From Sanghuangporus weigelae (taxonomy: Eukaryota > Basidiomycota > Agaricomycetes > Hymenochaetales > Hymenochaetaceae): a stretch of 64,000 nucleotides of DNA. This document shows positions 18,177-27,211 of this stretch, piece by piece. Within the stretch, counting starts at the first letter, position 1; every line of letters begins with the position of its first letter. Below the pieces are notes generated by a model. That model made no database searches. It was not told the origin of the DNA and saw only the letters and a list, made by a program, of their open reading frames with translations. The stretch covers positions 4,402,001 to 4,466,000 of the forward strand of contig CP137318.1 of the NCBI GenBank assembly GCA_033182465.1, in the 5' to 3' direction. The position numbers and the translations under genes are program-made.

Positions 18177-19140
18177 GATCGTAAGTGCTTATGGGCACTG
18201 CTGGTGGTGAATAGGATGGTGGTGGTGGATTCTCTGGCGCTTGGGTTGCTACTGAACCACTTGCTGGTACTGCAGGTACTGTTGGTACTTGGATGATAAC
18301 CGTTCGAGGTGGGGTTCTGAGTAAGAATGGCCTTCGTGATGCTTCTTCGTCTGAGGACACTGATTCGTCAGAACTCTGTTCCTGTTGGGCTCTCTCTCTT
18401 GGTAGAAAGTATTCCCAGCGTTGTGCTGCCTGAGCTACTTCTCGAATTCGTTGAGCGTGTTCGAGTATGTTCCTTGAGGTAGTTTCGGTTGTCTGTACCG
18501 ATGTGAGTATAGCTGCGTAGGTGCGTTGACTCGACTCGATTGTTTGTCCTAGTTGGAGTAGGGCTTCTCGCAGGTTATGGATGTCTTGAACAATCCTTGG
18601 TTGATCTAGAGCTGTCCTGTTAAGCTCTCCGACTCTCGTCTCAATCGTTTGTAGTTGTTGTTCCTGAGCAGTAATCCTGTTCCGGATAGCGTTGAGCTCT
18701 CGGTCAAGTACTCCGTTTCCGTCTATGACCCGATGATTGAGTGCTCCTGCTGCTCGATCCAATTCCAGAGTATATCTCTCTAGAGCTGCTACTTGTGCTC
18801 CAATTCTTTGAGTAGTTGCTTCTAGTGCTTCGAATCGATCTCCTACTGCTGTCGCGTATGCTCCGGTTGGTAGACTGTTTGACTGCCCCGTGTTTGCAGT
18901 TCGTTCTTCCAGTCGTTCAACCCTTTCTTGTAGCCTTCTGATCACTGGTGGATACAATATGCTGTGGTTCGTTGTCGCGTATAGTATGTCGTGATCGCTT
19001 TCCAGACTACGTAGCCTGTTGGTGATATGTTGAACTCGTTCGTCGAGGGATCTAGGTGTGAACCTCGTTTGATTATCGTTCGCCCGTTCGTTCGTTCGAT
19101 GACCGTTACTTCTGTTGTTGGCGTTTCCTGATCGGTTCAT
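18106..19140 (-). CDS. 344-aa coiled-coil ORF upstream of gag
   Basis: The N-terminus (MNRSGNANNRSNGHR) is polar. Residues from about 30 to 230 are helical with repeated heptads (RRLQERVERLEERT, ITAQEQQLQTIETRVGELNR). The last 100 are Ser/Thr/Pro-rich and probably disordered. Its ATG overlaps the stop of the 113-aa ORF in ATGA, suggesting coupled reinitiation. Its 3' end overlaps the Gag ORF by 71 nt in a +1 relation. It could be an N-terminal Gag module made separately, or a chaperone-like accessory protein. Coiled coils of this type occur near Gag N-termini in other Ty3 elements, but no homology is claimed. Confidence 0.7.
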   Translation of the reverse strand: MNRSGNANNRSNGHRTNERANDNQTRFTPRSLDERVQHITNRLRSLESDHDILYATTNHSILYPPVIRRLQERVERLEERTANTGQSNSLPTGAYATAVGDRFEALEATTQRIGAQVAALERYTLELDRAAGALNHRVIDGNGVLDRELNAIRNRITAQEQQLQTIETRVGELNRTALDQPRIVQDIHNLREALLQLGQTIESSQRTYAAILTSVQTTETTSRNILEHAQRIREVAQAAQRWEYFLPRERAQQEQSSDESVSSDEEASRRPFLLRTPPRTVIIQVPTVPAVPASGSVATQAPENPPPPSYSPPAVPISTYDHVDNRPEGASTGAATTDSSDTTL

Positions 19141-19478
19141 GAACTTCGTTTCTCGCCTGATGCTTCAGGGTTATTGTTCCTTGGTGCTGTTAACCAAGTA
19201 GTTCCTTTCTCGTCGAATGTAGCAATAGTGGAAGGGACTGCTGCTACTTTCGTGGTTGTTGTTTGCGTGCTCCCAACTGCAGGGCTACCAGATGCCTTTG
19301 CTATTAGGTACACTTCGTCGTTGTAGGGGTTATGATAGTAGATGTGTGATTTAAGTGAATCGGGTTTGTCGTTCTCCAGGATGTGCACTTGTCCTGAGGA
19401 TTCGATATGGGTACTAGTCTCGAAACTAGTAACGTCGATAGGGACTTGAGGTCGACGGTCCTCGCCTCGATAAAACAC
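19137..19478 (-). CDS. 113-aa leader ORF
   Basis: This is the first ORF of the predicted genomic RNA. It starts 62 nt inside the 5' LTR and about 330 nt after the predicted cap site. It has no recognised domain; the sequence includes a charged N-terminus and a Thr-rich C-terminal half. The same frame is open in copy 1. Expression of the next ORF could depend on its translation, because the two overlap in ATGA. Confidence 0.55.
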   Translation of the reverse strand: MFYRGEDRRPQVPIDVTSFETSTHIESSGQVHILENDKPDSLKSHIYYHNPYNDEVYLIAKASGSPAVGSTQTTTTKVAAVPSTIATFDEKGTTWLTAPRNNNPEASGEKRSS

Positions 19479-19525
19479 TAGCCAAGAACCTTGCCCGTGA
19501 GAGGTGGTGGTAAAACTAGCGAGTG

Positions 19526-19539
19526 ATCTTTCGATCCAA
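19526..19539 (-). promoter_or_regulatory. Primer binding site, self-priming type
   Basis: The minus strand just inside the 5' LTR reads TTGGATCGAAAGAT. GGATCGAAAGAT (19526-19537) is perfectly complementary to ATCTTTCGATCC on the same strand in the LTR (19810 to 19799). That LTR segment begins 32 nt after a TATA-like box, so it should be the 5' end of the mRNA. This matches the self-primed reverse transcription known for Tf1/sushi-type chromoviruses. The two extra bases next to the LTR (TT) fit integrase end processing. The site does not look like the complement of an ordinary tRNA 3' end. Confidence 0.7.
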
Positions 19540-19798
19540 TGTTAGGGAGTAGGCCCGGGGTTACACCGGTTTGATCCTTTTGCCTAAGCAGCGGTGTGTT
19601 GTGCAGAGGTGATCTTATCTACCCACGTCTGGCTGTACCACGCGGTCCCTTACTAGCCTTCCTAGTCGCGGTCCGAGTTATGGATGCTTTCAGATACGAG
19701 GTAATAGTAAAGCAGATTGGGATTTCCAAGAGGCGTGATAGTACAAAGCACACAGTAATAGCTCGCTGTAGGGCAAGCTTTACACCAGTGTGTTAAGA

Positions 19799-19846
19799 GG
19801 ATCGAAAGATGGGGAAATGAGGGCCTAATCCTACAACTATTTATGC
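19799..19846 (-). promoter_or_regulatory. LTR promoter: TATA box and predicted mRNA 5' end
   Basis: On the minus strand CATAAATAG (19846-19838) is followed 32 nt later, centre to start, by ATCTTTCGATCC (19810-19799). The spacing is that of a TATA box and its start site, and the second sequence is the complement of the PBS. The same pair occurs in the LTRs at 4472-4519 and 9004-9051. Confidence 0.6.
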
Positions 19847-20059
19847 TCCCAGATATTCCATTTTCCGTCCTATTTCTTACTCATCCTGTCTCCACTTTAC
19901 TCCACTTTCCTCCACCATTACATCTGTTCCTTTGTCATCCTGCTGCGCTTCGCTCCACTTTGCTCCAATCTTTGTAAGGTCGTCTCCACTATGACAGAAT
20001 TCTTTGGAGTTGCTGACTGAGACAATAGAGGTGGTGCTCCGATATGGAATGCTCCGCTG

Positions 20060-20701
20060 TCAGTACTCCATAACGATGTCATTGCCGTCATTGAGTGGCA
20101 TCTTTGCTCTTGGAGCGATGTAGGCTGCTCGGTATGTGATTCTTCGGAATTCATCTCGAGGTCCAGCGAGGGTAAGCATAACTCGCACGTCAGTGTTAAG
20201 GTGTCGGGTCGGTGTAGAGTATGGTCCAAGGCATATCATGAACTGCATAAGCTCTGCTGGTGGGTTCTGCTGGGTTCTGGTGACTAGCCATGCTTTGCCT
20301 TCGTATCGTATATCTCGAATGTAGCGCCATATCCTTCGTTGTATAAGGAGTTGTAATTGCTTGGTTTCCAGGTTCGCATCTCTCGGTAAATAAAGGTTTG
20401 CCTGTATCGTAGATGCTGGACATGGTGTGTGCAACTCCGGTCTATACCATCCAATCATTCTCCAAGTTATCGGGTTCGCAGTTCGAGGGGTCCGAGTTGT
20501 GATCGTGAGCTCCTCTCGTTTCTTGGGTACTATTGGGCTTGGTGGATTGGAATGCATTGTATCCTGAAGGTGTCGCTCGGTTTCGATGTGACAGTCACGC
20601 GTACCAACCGTTGCCGTGCATACTAAGTAGTATACTTCATAAAGGACCATGTAAACTCGTGCACAGACTTGACAGTGCTGAAATGCCAGTGAGGTCTCCA
20701 T
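20060..20701 (-). CDS. 213-aa ORF within the LTR U3
   Basis: This frame starts METSLAFQHCQVCARVY and is open for 642 nt inside the LTR. The later part (ITWRMIGWYRPELHTP, RRIWRYIRDIRYEGKAW) has the mixed hydrophobic and charged composition of a folded protein. I recognise no family. Another frame (103 aa) overlaps its 3' end and is probably a shadow. It lies upstream of the predicted cap site in this LTR, so its expression would need another promoter or the 3' LTR copy. Confidence 0.4.
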   Translation of the reverse strand: METSLAFQHCQVCARVYMVLYEVYYLVCTATVGTRDCHIETERHLQDTMHSNPPSPIVPKKREELTITTRTPRTANPITWRMIGWYRPELHTPCPASTIQANLYLPRDANLETKQLQLLIQRRIWRYIRDIRYEGKAWLVTRTQQNPPAELMQFMICLGPYSTPTRHLNTDVRVMLTLAGPRDEFRRITYRAAYIAPRAKMPLNDGNDIVMEY

Positions 20702-21051
20702 AAACCTTATTAGCCTTTAGCCTTTTAGCGTTTAGGCTTTAGTAGTTGTGCTTCTGGACTTCTAAGAAGTTTGATCGCTTCTTTTGATCGAGGTCGCTCT
20801 GGTTGCTTGGTCGGCGGCGTTAGAGTGGTAGTCCGCGGTAATAGGCGGTCGGCGGTGTTAGCTGTTAGCGGGATTACGTATCCGCTTCGGTGCTTCTAGC
20901 GCTCGGGTGGTAACGGGTTACTGTTGCCTAGGCCGCTCGATTGCTTGGGCCTTTGATAGCTGGCTTGGTTACCGGTCGCGTTTGGAAAGCTGATCGTGTA
21001 GATCTGTTGATCGCGTTGATCCTGATGCGAGATTTTGAGCGGATCCTTTCA

Positions 21052-21056
21052 CTCGT
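21052..21056. repeat. Target-site duplication CTCGT, right copy
   Basis: This matches 8740-8744 and marks the right edge of the Ty3 insertion within the host intron. Confidence 0.95.
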
Positions 21057-21110
21057 TCACAATTAGACACACCTTTCCTACCTTACCTAATAGTCTCTCT
21101 TTCTTTTCAG

Positions 21111-22475
21111 AATGATGCAGCCACAAAGTTGTTAGATGTTCGCCGTGGGTATACGATGGCGTGATCTGACGTGGCGCGTGGTTTCACGCTCGTCCTTCCG
21201 AAGTTCCTCAATGTGACAGGTTTCCTGAGCGAATTGGAATGGGTGATGCCAGTCAATCTATGGCACATGTTTTTATTGAAGCTGACGGAACATTACTGCC
21301 TCCACTTCGATGTTCAATCGAGGCTGAACGGGACGTACCTGTTTCGTCCTCGTCGCTCTGTTTTCCACTATCTTCTGGAAGAGGAGTGTTATTCACCGAA
21401 TGGTCCATATTTTGCTACTCTTCCGAACACCGCAATTGTCGGAGATTTTCGATCGGAAGCCGATCACCAATGTAACGAAATTGGACATTTCGGTACGGAA
21501 ACTATCGAGGAATTCTTTGGTCGCGTCTTGAAGTTCTTCGCCCTGCTCATAATATGGGAACATAGCGTGGTTAAGAAGGAAACAGAACAAATGGGCGCGG
21601 AAATTGAATCTCTGAATGCTGCGCTTGCTGAGCAACACAACCTTATTAGAGTACTTTCTCGTGGTGGTACAGTGGAAGAAGCGGTATATGCTAGTCAGCA
21701 ACGCTCTCAGGCGGGCCATACCAGCAGCGCATCTGGAGGGACTCCTGCACCACTGAAGCGCCAAGAGAGAGAATGTATGGACCCTTCACTTAAGGCAGGT
21801 AGCATTTCACAGCAATTCTGAATCTGAAACACTCTATTTGGACAATCAGATATCGTTGTTGGCATTTCGAACGTCGAATCTTCCAGGATCAAGGTTGACA
21901 GCAGTCCTCAAATCGAATGTCCCCCAATCAATTCGGCGTTGATAAACCACCTAGAGGGAAACGTGGGAGTCTTTGAGAAGGAAATCAAGAAGGCTCTCGA
22001 GAAGCAGCGGAGCTGCACTCATCGGCTTAATGTTCTTCAGCGGTGCCTGCGAGTGCTCGGTGACGAGAAGTTACTGAATCTAGCAATATCTGGATCCTCA
22101 CGTGTATACGATCTTATAAAAGCGGGCGCGCTTGAGGTCGAGCTACTCTTCAAGCAGCTGGAAGCCACGTGGACCACGATCAAGAAGGCTTGTACAGGAG
22201 ACGTTGACTCGCAGGAAGTTTTCGATTCCAGTAAAGCTTTGCAGGAGACCGAGAAAGTCAAAACTCTTGAAACAAACGAAGATGAAGTTGATGGAGCCTT
22301 GTCCAACACAGAGAAGGAAATCGATAATTTCATTGAAGCGCAGACACGTTACGGAATGAATACGACAAATCCGGACTACCTTATTCTGTTACAATGGATG
22401 GAGTCAGTTAACCCTGCTCAGATGGATCAGGAGCCGAAGACGACGGACTCGAAGGGGAAGGGGAAGGCGACGTGA
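21111..22475 (+). CDS. Host gene(s) downstream of the Ty3 element, exon structure uncertain
   Basis: The first exon begins after the TTCTTTTCAG acceptor at 21101-21110 and continues the frame of the 8219-8731 exon (NDAATKLLDVRRG). It either stops at 21162-21164 (188-aa product) or splices on at a GTATAC donor. Further open frames follow. One at about 21171-21821 includes a coiled stretch ETEQMGAEIESLNAALAEQH. Another, open from about 21830 to the TGA at 22473, is strongly coiled (EKEIKKALEKQRSC, LEVELLFKQLEATW) and ends in a basic Lys/Gly tail. These may be exons of one coiled-coil gene starting at 8219, or two genes. I recognise no family. Confidence 0.4.
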
Positions 22476-23635
22476 GCTGGGCGAGGGACCATCCAGCCTT
22501 GCCTCACTCCCACTGTGGGAGGCTGAAAGTACTACAGACTGGACAATCGCTTGCCCTCCACGGATGGAATTATGCCCTCTTCACCTCTCCTTTGTCTAGT
22601 TTGGTGGTCATTACTCGAAAGGATCTCATTTCGTGTTTATTTATTTCAACTTGGTCTTCTTACTTCTTACGCAGGCACATTGATCCCTTTTGCGGCTGTT
22701 TGAGTATACCAAGAGCACGCTGCGGTAGGTCACCACACAGTGGCTCCATTTGCCTTGCCTTGTAACACGTGTACAGCAGGAATTGCTGTGTCATGCTCTT
22801 CTTGTTCCCTCCCTATCTGAATAAGTATTCTGTTCTTCTATATGTCATTCTACCTCTGTATTCCCATGTATTTTGGCCGTCATATGCAGTTTCAGACCGT
22901 ATTCTTTTAGTAGCGATGATTCGAGTTCCACCTGCTCTCGTTTGATCGAGAGTTTGCCTTCAGTCGTGAATTGCTTCTTGTACTTAATATGATCTGTACG
23001 TGCGAGCTGTGTACTGAGCGATAACAACAAATTGTAGCTAACTGATCTGTCGTTGAGGCTCCTTAGCCTGCTTTGACCGCTTTGGCTCAAGATGCAAAGA
23101 AGAATATGAAGATGTTGACGGACCTGGCTCCAAAGGCTGCTGCATTTTCTCTTCAGAGCTTCGACTGGATGGGATAGGCAGTGAAGGGCAAGTACTGACC
23201 TGTTGGTAATTGAAATGATGAGTGCTAGTGCCCTGCAAGGAGGCTGAGGAGAGGGGTTCTGCAAGTGGGCATGAATGGCTGTTGCCTTACTCTACCATTG
23301 AAGGGCCTATCAATATGCCTGCCACAAGAACTTGTACACAGATACCTTCTGCACTTGCATGAATTATGCCACCTGAATTATATTTTTACATGGAGTATTT
23401 CATGAGTGGTGATTTTTCAATGGCCTGAGGGATGGTTGTGAGGGATGGGTTGACAAGGTTGTCTGTTTTGTTCTGTCATGTACACACTATATTTCTCATA
23501 CATTCTTACACCGTTGGAAGCGCATTTTCGAGCACTTTTTTTACATAGCCATATCATATTTTTACATGCAGTATTGACCGAGAAATAGAGCACTCAATTC
23601 ATTTTTGTTGTTCAAGGGCACGACATGTGTCAACA
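22476..23635. other. Mostly intergenic, possible small minus-strand gene
   Basis: A minus-strand frame covering 22845-23264 ends in a charged helical stretch (KREQVELESSLLKEYGLK), and an overlapping frame at 23038-23238 has a basic run, KRSKQAKEPQRQ, before a possible splice site. They could be two exons of a small protein, but no family is recognised and either could be chance. Nothing is evident in the rest. Confidence 0.25.
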
Positions 23636-23683
23636 AATCACGTGATTTAGGCTTTTCTCATTACTTTTGCAAACGGCTGTAAG
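23636..23683. repeat. Terminal fragment of the foldback element
   Basis: AATCACGTGATT (23636-23647) is followed by TCATTACTTTTGCAAACGG and CTG-TA, the same right end as the element at 25477-26560, with 8 extra bases between the two blocks. No matching left end is visible, so this is a truncated relic. Confidence 0.65.
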
Positions 23684-24414
23684 TAAGTTTTTGCTTTCTT
23701 TCTCACTCTCTTCATTGGATGTACTATTTTTTCTCGTGTTTTGGTTTCTCTTGGGTGATTCTAGATCATTTGATGTCTCAGATAGAAAAGTACTATAAAA
23801 TCGATGTAAAAGTTGTGAACCATATATAGAGACTCGGATATTTGTGTGTGTTCTCTCAAGAAAAGATGACAATTGCGCTGACGATAGGTTTGGAATCAAC
23901 TAACTGTTGATCAATCGGAGTGACGGAGAGCCCGGATGAGTGCGAGTACTAGTGCTAGTCTGACGATGATGTGAGTCAAGATGTGATGCCAGATATAGTA
24001 GAGAACGTCGATCAACAGCAGACGCTCTGCTCTCCCATGCTCTACAGTCTCGCATCGCACACGTACAACAAGAGCATCAATGGTGACAGGACATGCATCA
24101 ATCGCGAGGTGATTGGACTTCTTGATTGCTCCATAACCTGCATGTCTTGTTTTGTCAATCCTGGAAAGTTCAAGTGTCACTGAGATAAGAAGTGCCGACT
24201 GCACAGCTCCTCACTCCGCTCTGTTATCCGACTCCCCCGGATCTCTACATGTGCCGCCGCATCTATACTTCTCTGATTATATCTTTCTGATCATCATTCG
24301 ATCGCAACCAAGAGGAACACATGTACAGCCGTACTACAATGAACTTGTCAAGTATAATTACATAGACTGTTAGAACCACGTCTCTTTATCCTTTTTGTCT
24401 ACAGGAGCTACTGC
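23684..24414. other. Intergenic, no gene recognised
   Basis: AT-rich sequence upstream of DUF6533 gene A. It has several short frames with no recognisable content, so I see no supported gene. It probably contains the promoter of gene A. Confidence 0.35.
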
Positions 24415-27211
24415 GATGACGAATTGCTCCTCATTTCCTGAGTTATGCGAACTCGAGCAAGGTGTCCGCACTATACAGCTAACGAAGTTAGCGTGCGGTG
24501 GGTCCGTTTTCTTGAGATTTATGAAGGCAGAAGTAACATCTGTTTATCTGATCACTTTCATCTCTGGCTTTGTATCTCTATGATTTCCGTGAGTCTCAAA
24601 ACTTACTCGTGATTTTTGCGCCTCTGAAAGACGCACCTCCCAGTTTTAACATATAGTGACGAGCAATCCTACATGTGGGCAAGTATTAATCCTGTATTTC
24701 ATCAAGTTCATTATATCAACTACCTTCAAAAAACAGAAGGCACGATTTGGGCTGGGAAAAATCGTTTACTTTTTAGTGCGTCTTCTGTCCTGCTCCTTTC
24801 GCTGCTTCGTCATGGCTAACGTTGGCGCTCTGGAAGATCCATTATATGACTCTGTTTGTCTTGACGTGAGGATATTTCATTTCGTTTACCGCCTAGGATT
24901 GACGGCGACTATCACAGCTTTATCAACATCGGTAAGGGCAAACCTGAAAAAAGAATAGGGTTGACCTCGTATTGACAAGCACTTAGTTCTATTTGTTCCA
25001 TATGCTTCACCTGACTTATGTATCGATCATGTTTTTTCTGGACCGTTCGCTGATGTTTATCAGTTGTACACACGTATACAATGAATATTAATTTACATTG
25101 GCTGATCTCGGGATCGTTTCGTGTCTTCAATCCAGATATACGTTTCTCTAATCTTCTACGATTGATTGTCTGATCAAGTCAGGCAGGTATCTCATGGATT
25201 CGTTTCCATTGGGTTACTGGTGTTATTATCGGAGCATTGACAGAAGGTCAGGAATAGCTATTACTGAGCATTTTCGTGAGGGAACCGAAACAAGCAAAGT
25301 TGCACTCCTACTTCGCATTTATGCCCTCTACAACAAGAGCCTAAAGGTCCTGATATTCATAGTGGTATGTATCATCTTGACTGGTGGAAGCATGATGGGT
25401 ATTGCCGCTAAGATAATGCAAAATGAGGAAGGTAAGAGATGCATATCGCTATTCACTAATGTACCATAATAATTTACAGCTAGTTGCAAAATTGTTGGGA
25501 ATCACGTGATTTCACCACTTTTCTCGCCATGAGAGCCTCAAAACACAGATAAAATCATATCTCACCCAAATCTCAACGGTTTCACATCATCTAAGTTGCT
25601 AAATTCATCTTTTCGAAAGGGCTTTCGCTTAAAGAAAACTGTAGAGAAAATAGAGCGAAAAATGACCCTAAAATGGCGAAAATATCGGTTTTTGCCTCTT
25701 CCTTGCATGTGCAATTTTTTCTGTGATCCCTGCTGATCCAGCACCTCCCCAAAGCTATCCAGAATGATAATATGATTATAAAATGAATTTACAGACTGAG
25801 TTTGAGTTGAATTGTGTACCAGAATGTGCTGCTTTGAGCTATGCCTGAATCACTCAAAACTCATCATTTCCCCCTAGCCTCCCAGGCTCCAGGAAAAATT
25901 CTTACAGGCCAGATTCATGCATGTAAATTCATTTTGGATATAATAGACTAGGTTTGTGTACTAGCTAAGGCCTCAGCATCCACTGGTGAGCTGGGCTGAA
26001 CAAGTGATTCTGGTTGTATGCATCATTTTAGACAGCATCTTCCCAGCTCACCAGTGGATGCTGAGGCCTTAGCTAGTACACAAACCTAGTCTATTATATC
26101 CAAAATGAATTTACATGCATGAATCTGGCCTGTAAGAATTTTTCCTGGAGCCTGGGAGGCTAGGGGGAAATGATGAGTTTTGAGTGATTCAGGCATAGCT
26201 CAAAGCAGCACATTCTGGTACACAATTCAACTCAAACTCAGTCTGTAAATTCATTTTATAATCATATTATCATTCTGGATAGCTTTGGGGAGGTGCTGGA
26301 TCAGCAGGGATCACAGAAAAAATTGCACATGCAAGGAAGAGGCAAAAACCGATATTTTCGCCATTTTAGGGTCATTTTTCGCTCTATTTTCTCTACAGTT
26401 TTCTTTAAGCGAAAGCCCTTTCGAAAAGATGAATTTAGCAACTTAGATGATGTGAAACCGTTGAGATTTGGGTGAGATATGATTTTATCTGTGTTTTGAG
26501 GCTCTCATGGCGAGAAAAGTGGTGAAATCACGTGATTCTCATTACTTTTGCAAACGGCTGTAAGCTAAACTGACACCTGTATTTTGCAGCTACTTTCGTC
26601 AACCTGGGTCCTCGGTCTGAGCTGCGAATGTGTGTCCCAGTGAAATTGGATGGTCTGTTCAAGGTTTTCTGGATTCCTTTGCTGGTGAACGAAGCGCTGC
26701 TTGCGTCACTGGCCATAGCTAAGTGGTCCGAGAGCCCTGGGATGCATGGCATACAAGCGACAGCCGCGAGGGAAATGGTGAAAGACCAGGCTATATACTT
26801 CATTGGGTACATATCCATTCCCTTCTTTATGATATACCCATATCTTCATACTCATGCGGCATACTCAGAACGTTCCCATTTTCACTTCTTTGCCAGCTTG
26901 TTTGGGCGATCGGCGGTGTGGGTGACTGACATTTTCTACGCACGAAGGGAAGCTGATCTTTTTGACTACAGGAGAGATACATTGAACTGCCCAATGGATT
27001 TTCCATAGCGATAGGCAGTATTGCTTCTCAGATACTCCTTTTAAACGTGAAGAAGTATCATTATGGGCAACGGTTCGATCCGTCAAGAGCTTGTTTGGAC
27101 GATCGGGTGGACGACGTTCGGAGGATACCTTTCGGCGAATGCAATTTGGAATTGGTGAACATTAGGCAGACTAGGTCCGACACAAGCTCGAAACGAGACG
27201 AGTACATTTAG
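24415..27211 (+). CDS. DUF6533 family multi-pass membrane protein A, intron carries a foldback element
   Basis: The first exon starts MTNCSSFPELCELEQG. Later exons match paralogue B in order: GLGKIVYFL, then GVIIGALTEG, then VALLLRIYALYNKSLKVL with a hydrophobic helix, then LRMCVPVKLDGLFKVFWIPLLVNEALLAS, where FWIPLL is shared with B. The last exon, from about 26972, begins ERYIELPNGFSIAIGSIA and ends TAG at 27209-27211. The intron after IMQNEE (donor GTAAGA at 25431) holds the 1,084-bp foldback element 25477-26560 and ends at a TTTTGCAG acceptor near 26589. The family is a fungal integral membrane family of unknown role. The middle exons (24600-25170) were not resolved, and the gene may be damaged there. 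Confidence 0.6.
25477..26560. mobile_element. Foldback transposon (Tc1/mariner-like MITE), 1,084 bp, in an intron
   Basis: The two halves are inverted copies around a single centre: 25477 pairs with 26560, 25499 with 26538 and 25995 with 26042, with no length change. Positions 25499-25995 and 26042-26538 are close to perfect 497-bp arms around a 46-bp loop. The outer 22 bases have several mismatches. The ends are CAGC/CTG flanked by TA (25475-25476 and 26561-26562), the target dinucleotide of Tc1/mariner elements. It codes for nothing; a 60-aa frame occurs in each arm only because they are copies. Confidence 0.85.

Larger units (their letters stand above)
8745..21051 (-). mobile_element. Ty3/gypsy chromovirus, copy 2, complete (12,307 bp)
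   Basis: It is bounded by 1,512-bp LTRs (8745-10256 and 19540-21051) with TG...CA ends and a perfect CTCGT target duplication. It is oriented on the minus strand. In order it carries a self-complementary PBS, a 113-aa ORF, a 344-aa ORF, Gag, Pol with a C-terminal chromodomain, a 358-aa ORF, a non-coding 3' region containing an antisense spliced gene, and a polypurine tract. All the long frames are open, and the LTR ORFs match each other, so the insertion is recent and possibly still competent. At over 12 kb it is long for a fungal Ty3 element, mainly because of the long LTRs, the extra ORFs and a 350-residue Pol linker. Confidence 0.97.
19540..21051 (-). repeat. 5' LTR of Ty3 copy 2
   Basis: A 1,512-bp repeat with TG...CA ends, followed at 21052 by the CTCGT target duplication. 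In the element's sense U3 is 21051 to about 19811, and R-U5 is 19810 to 19540, about 271 nt. It holds the promoter, the mRNA 5' end complementary to the PBS, and a 213-aa ORF in U3. Confidence 0.95.

Noticed and set aside
19522-19539. PBS as a complement of a tRNA 3' end
   Set aside because: The complement (ending CTTTCGATCCA) places a T-loop-like TTCGATC far too close to the CCA end for a normal tRNA, while the element's own mRNA end matches perfectly over 12 nt.
25562-26475. The same 60-aa frame at 25562-25744 (minus) and 26293-26475 (plus)
   Set aside because: It lies in the arms of the foldback element, so the match is the inverted repeat itself and not a gene pair.
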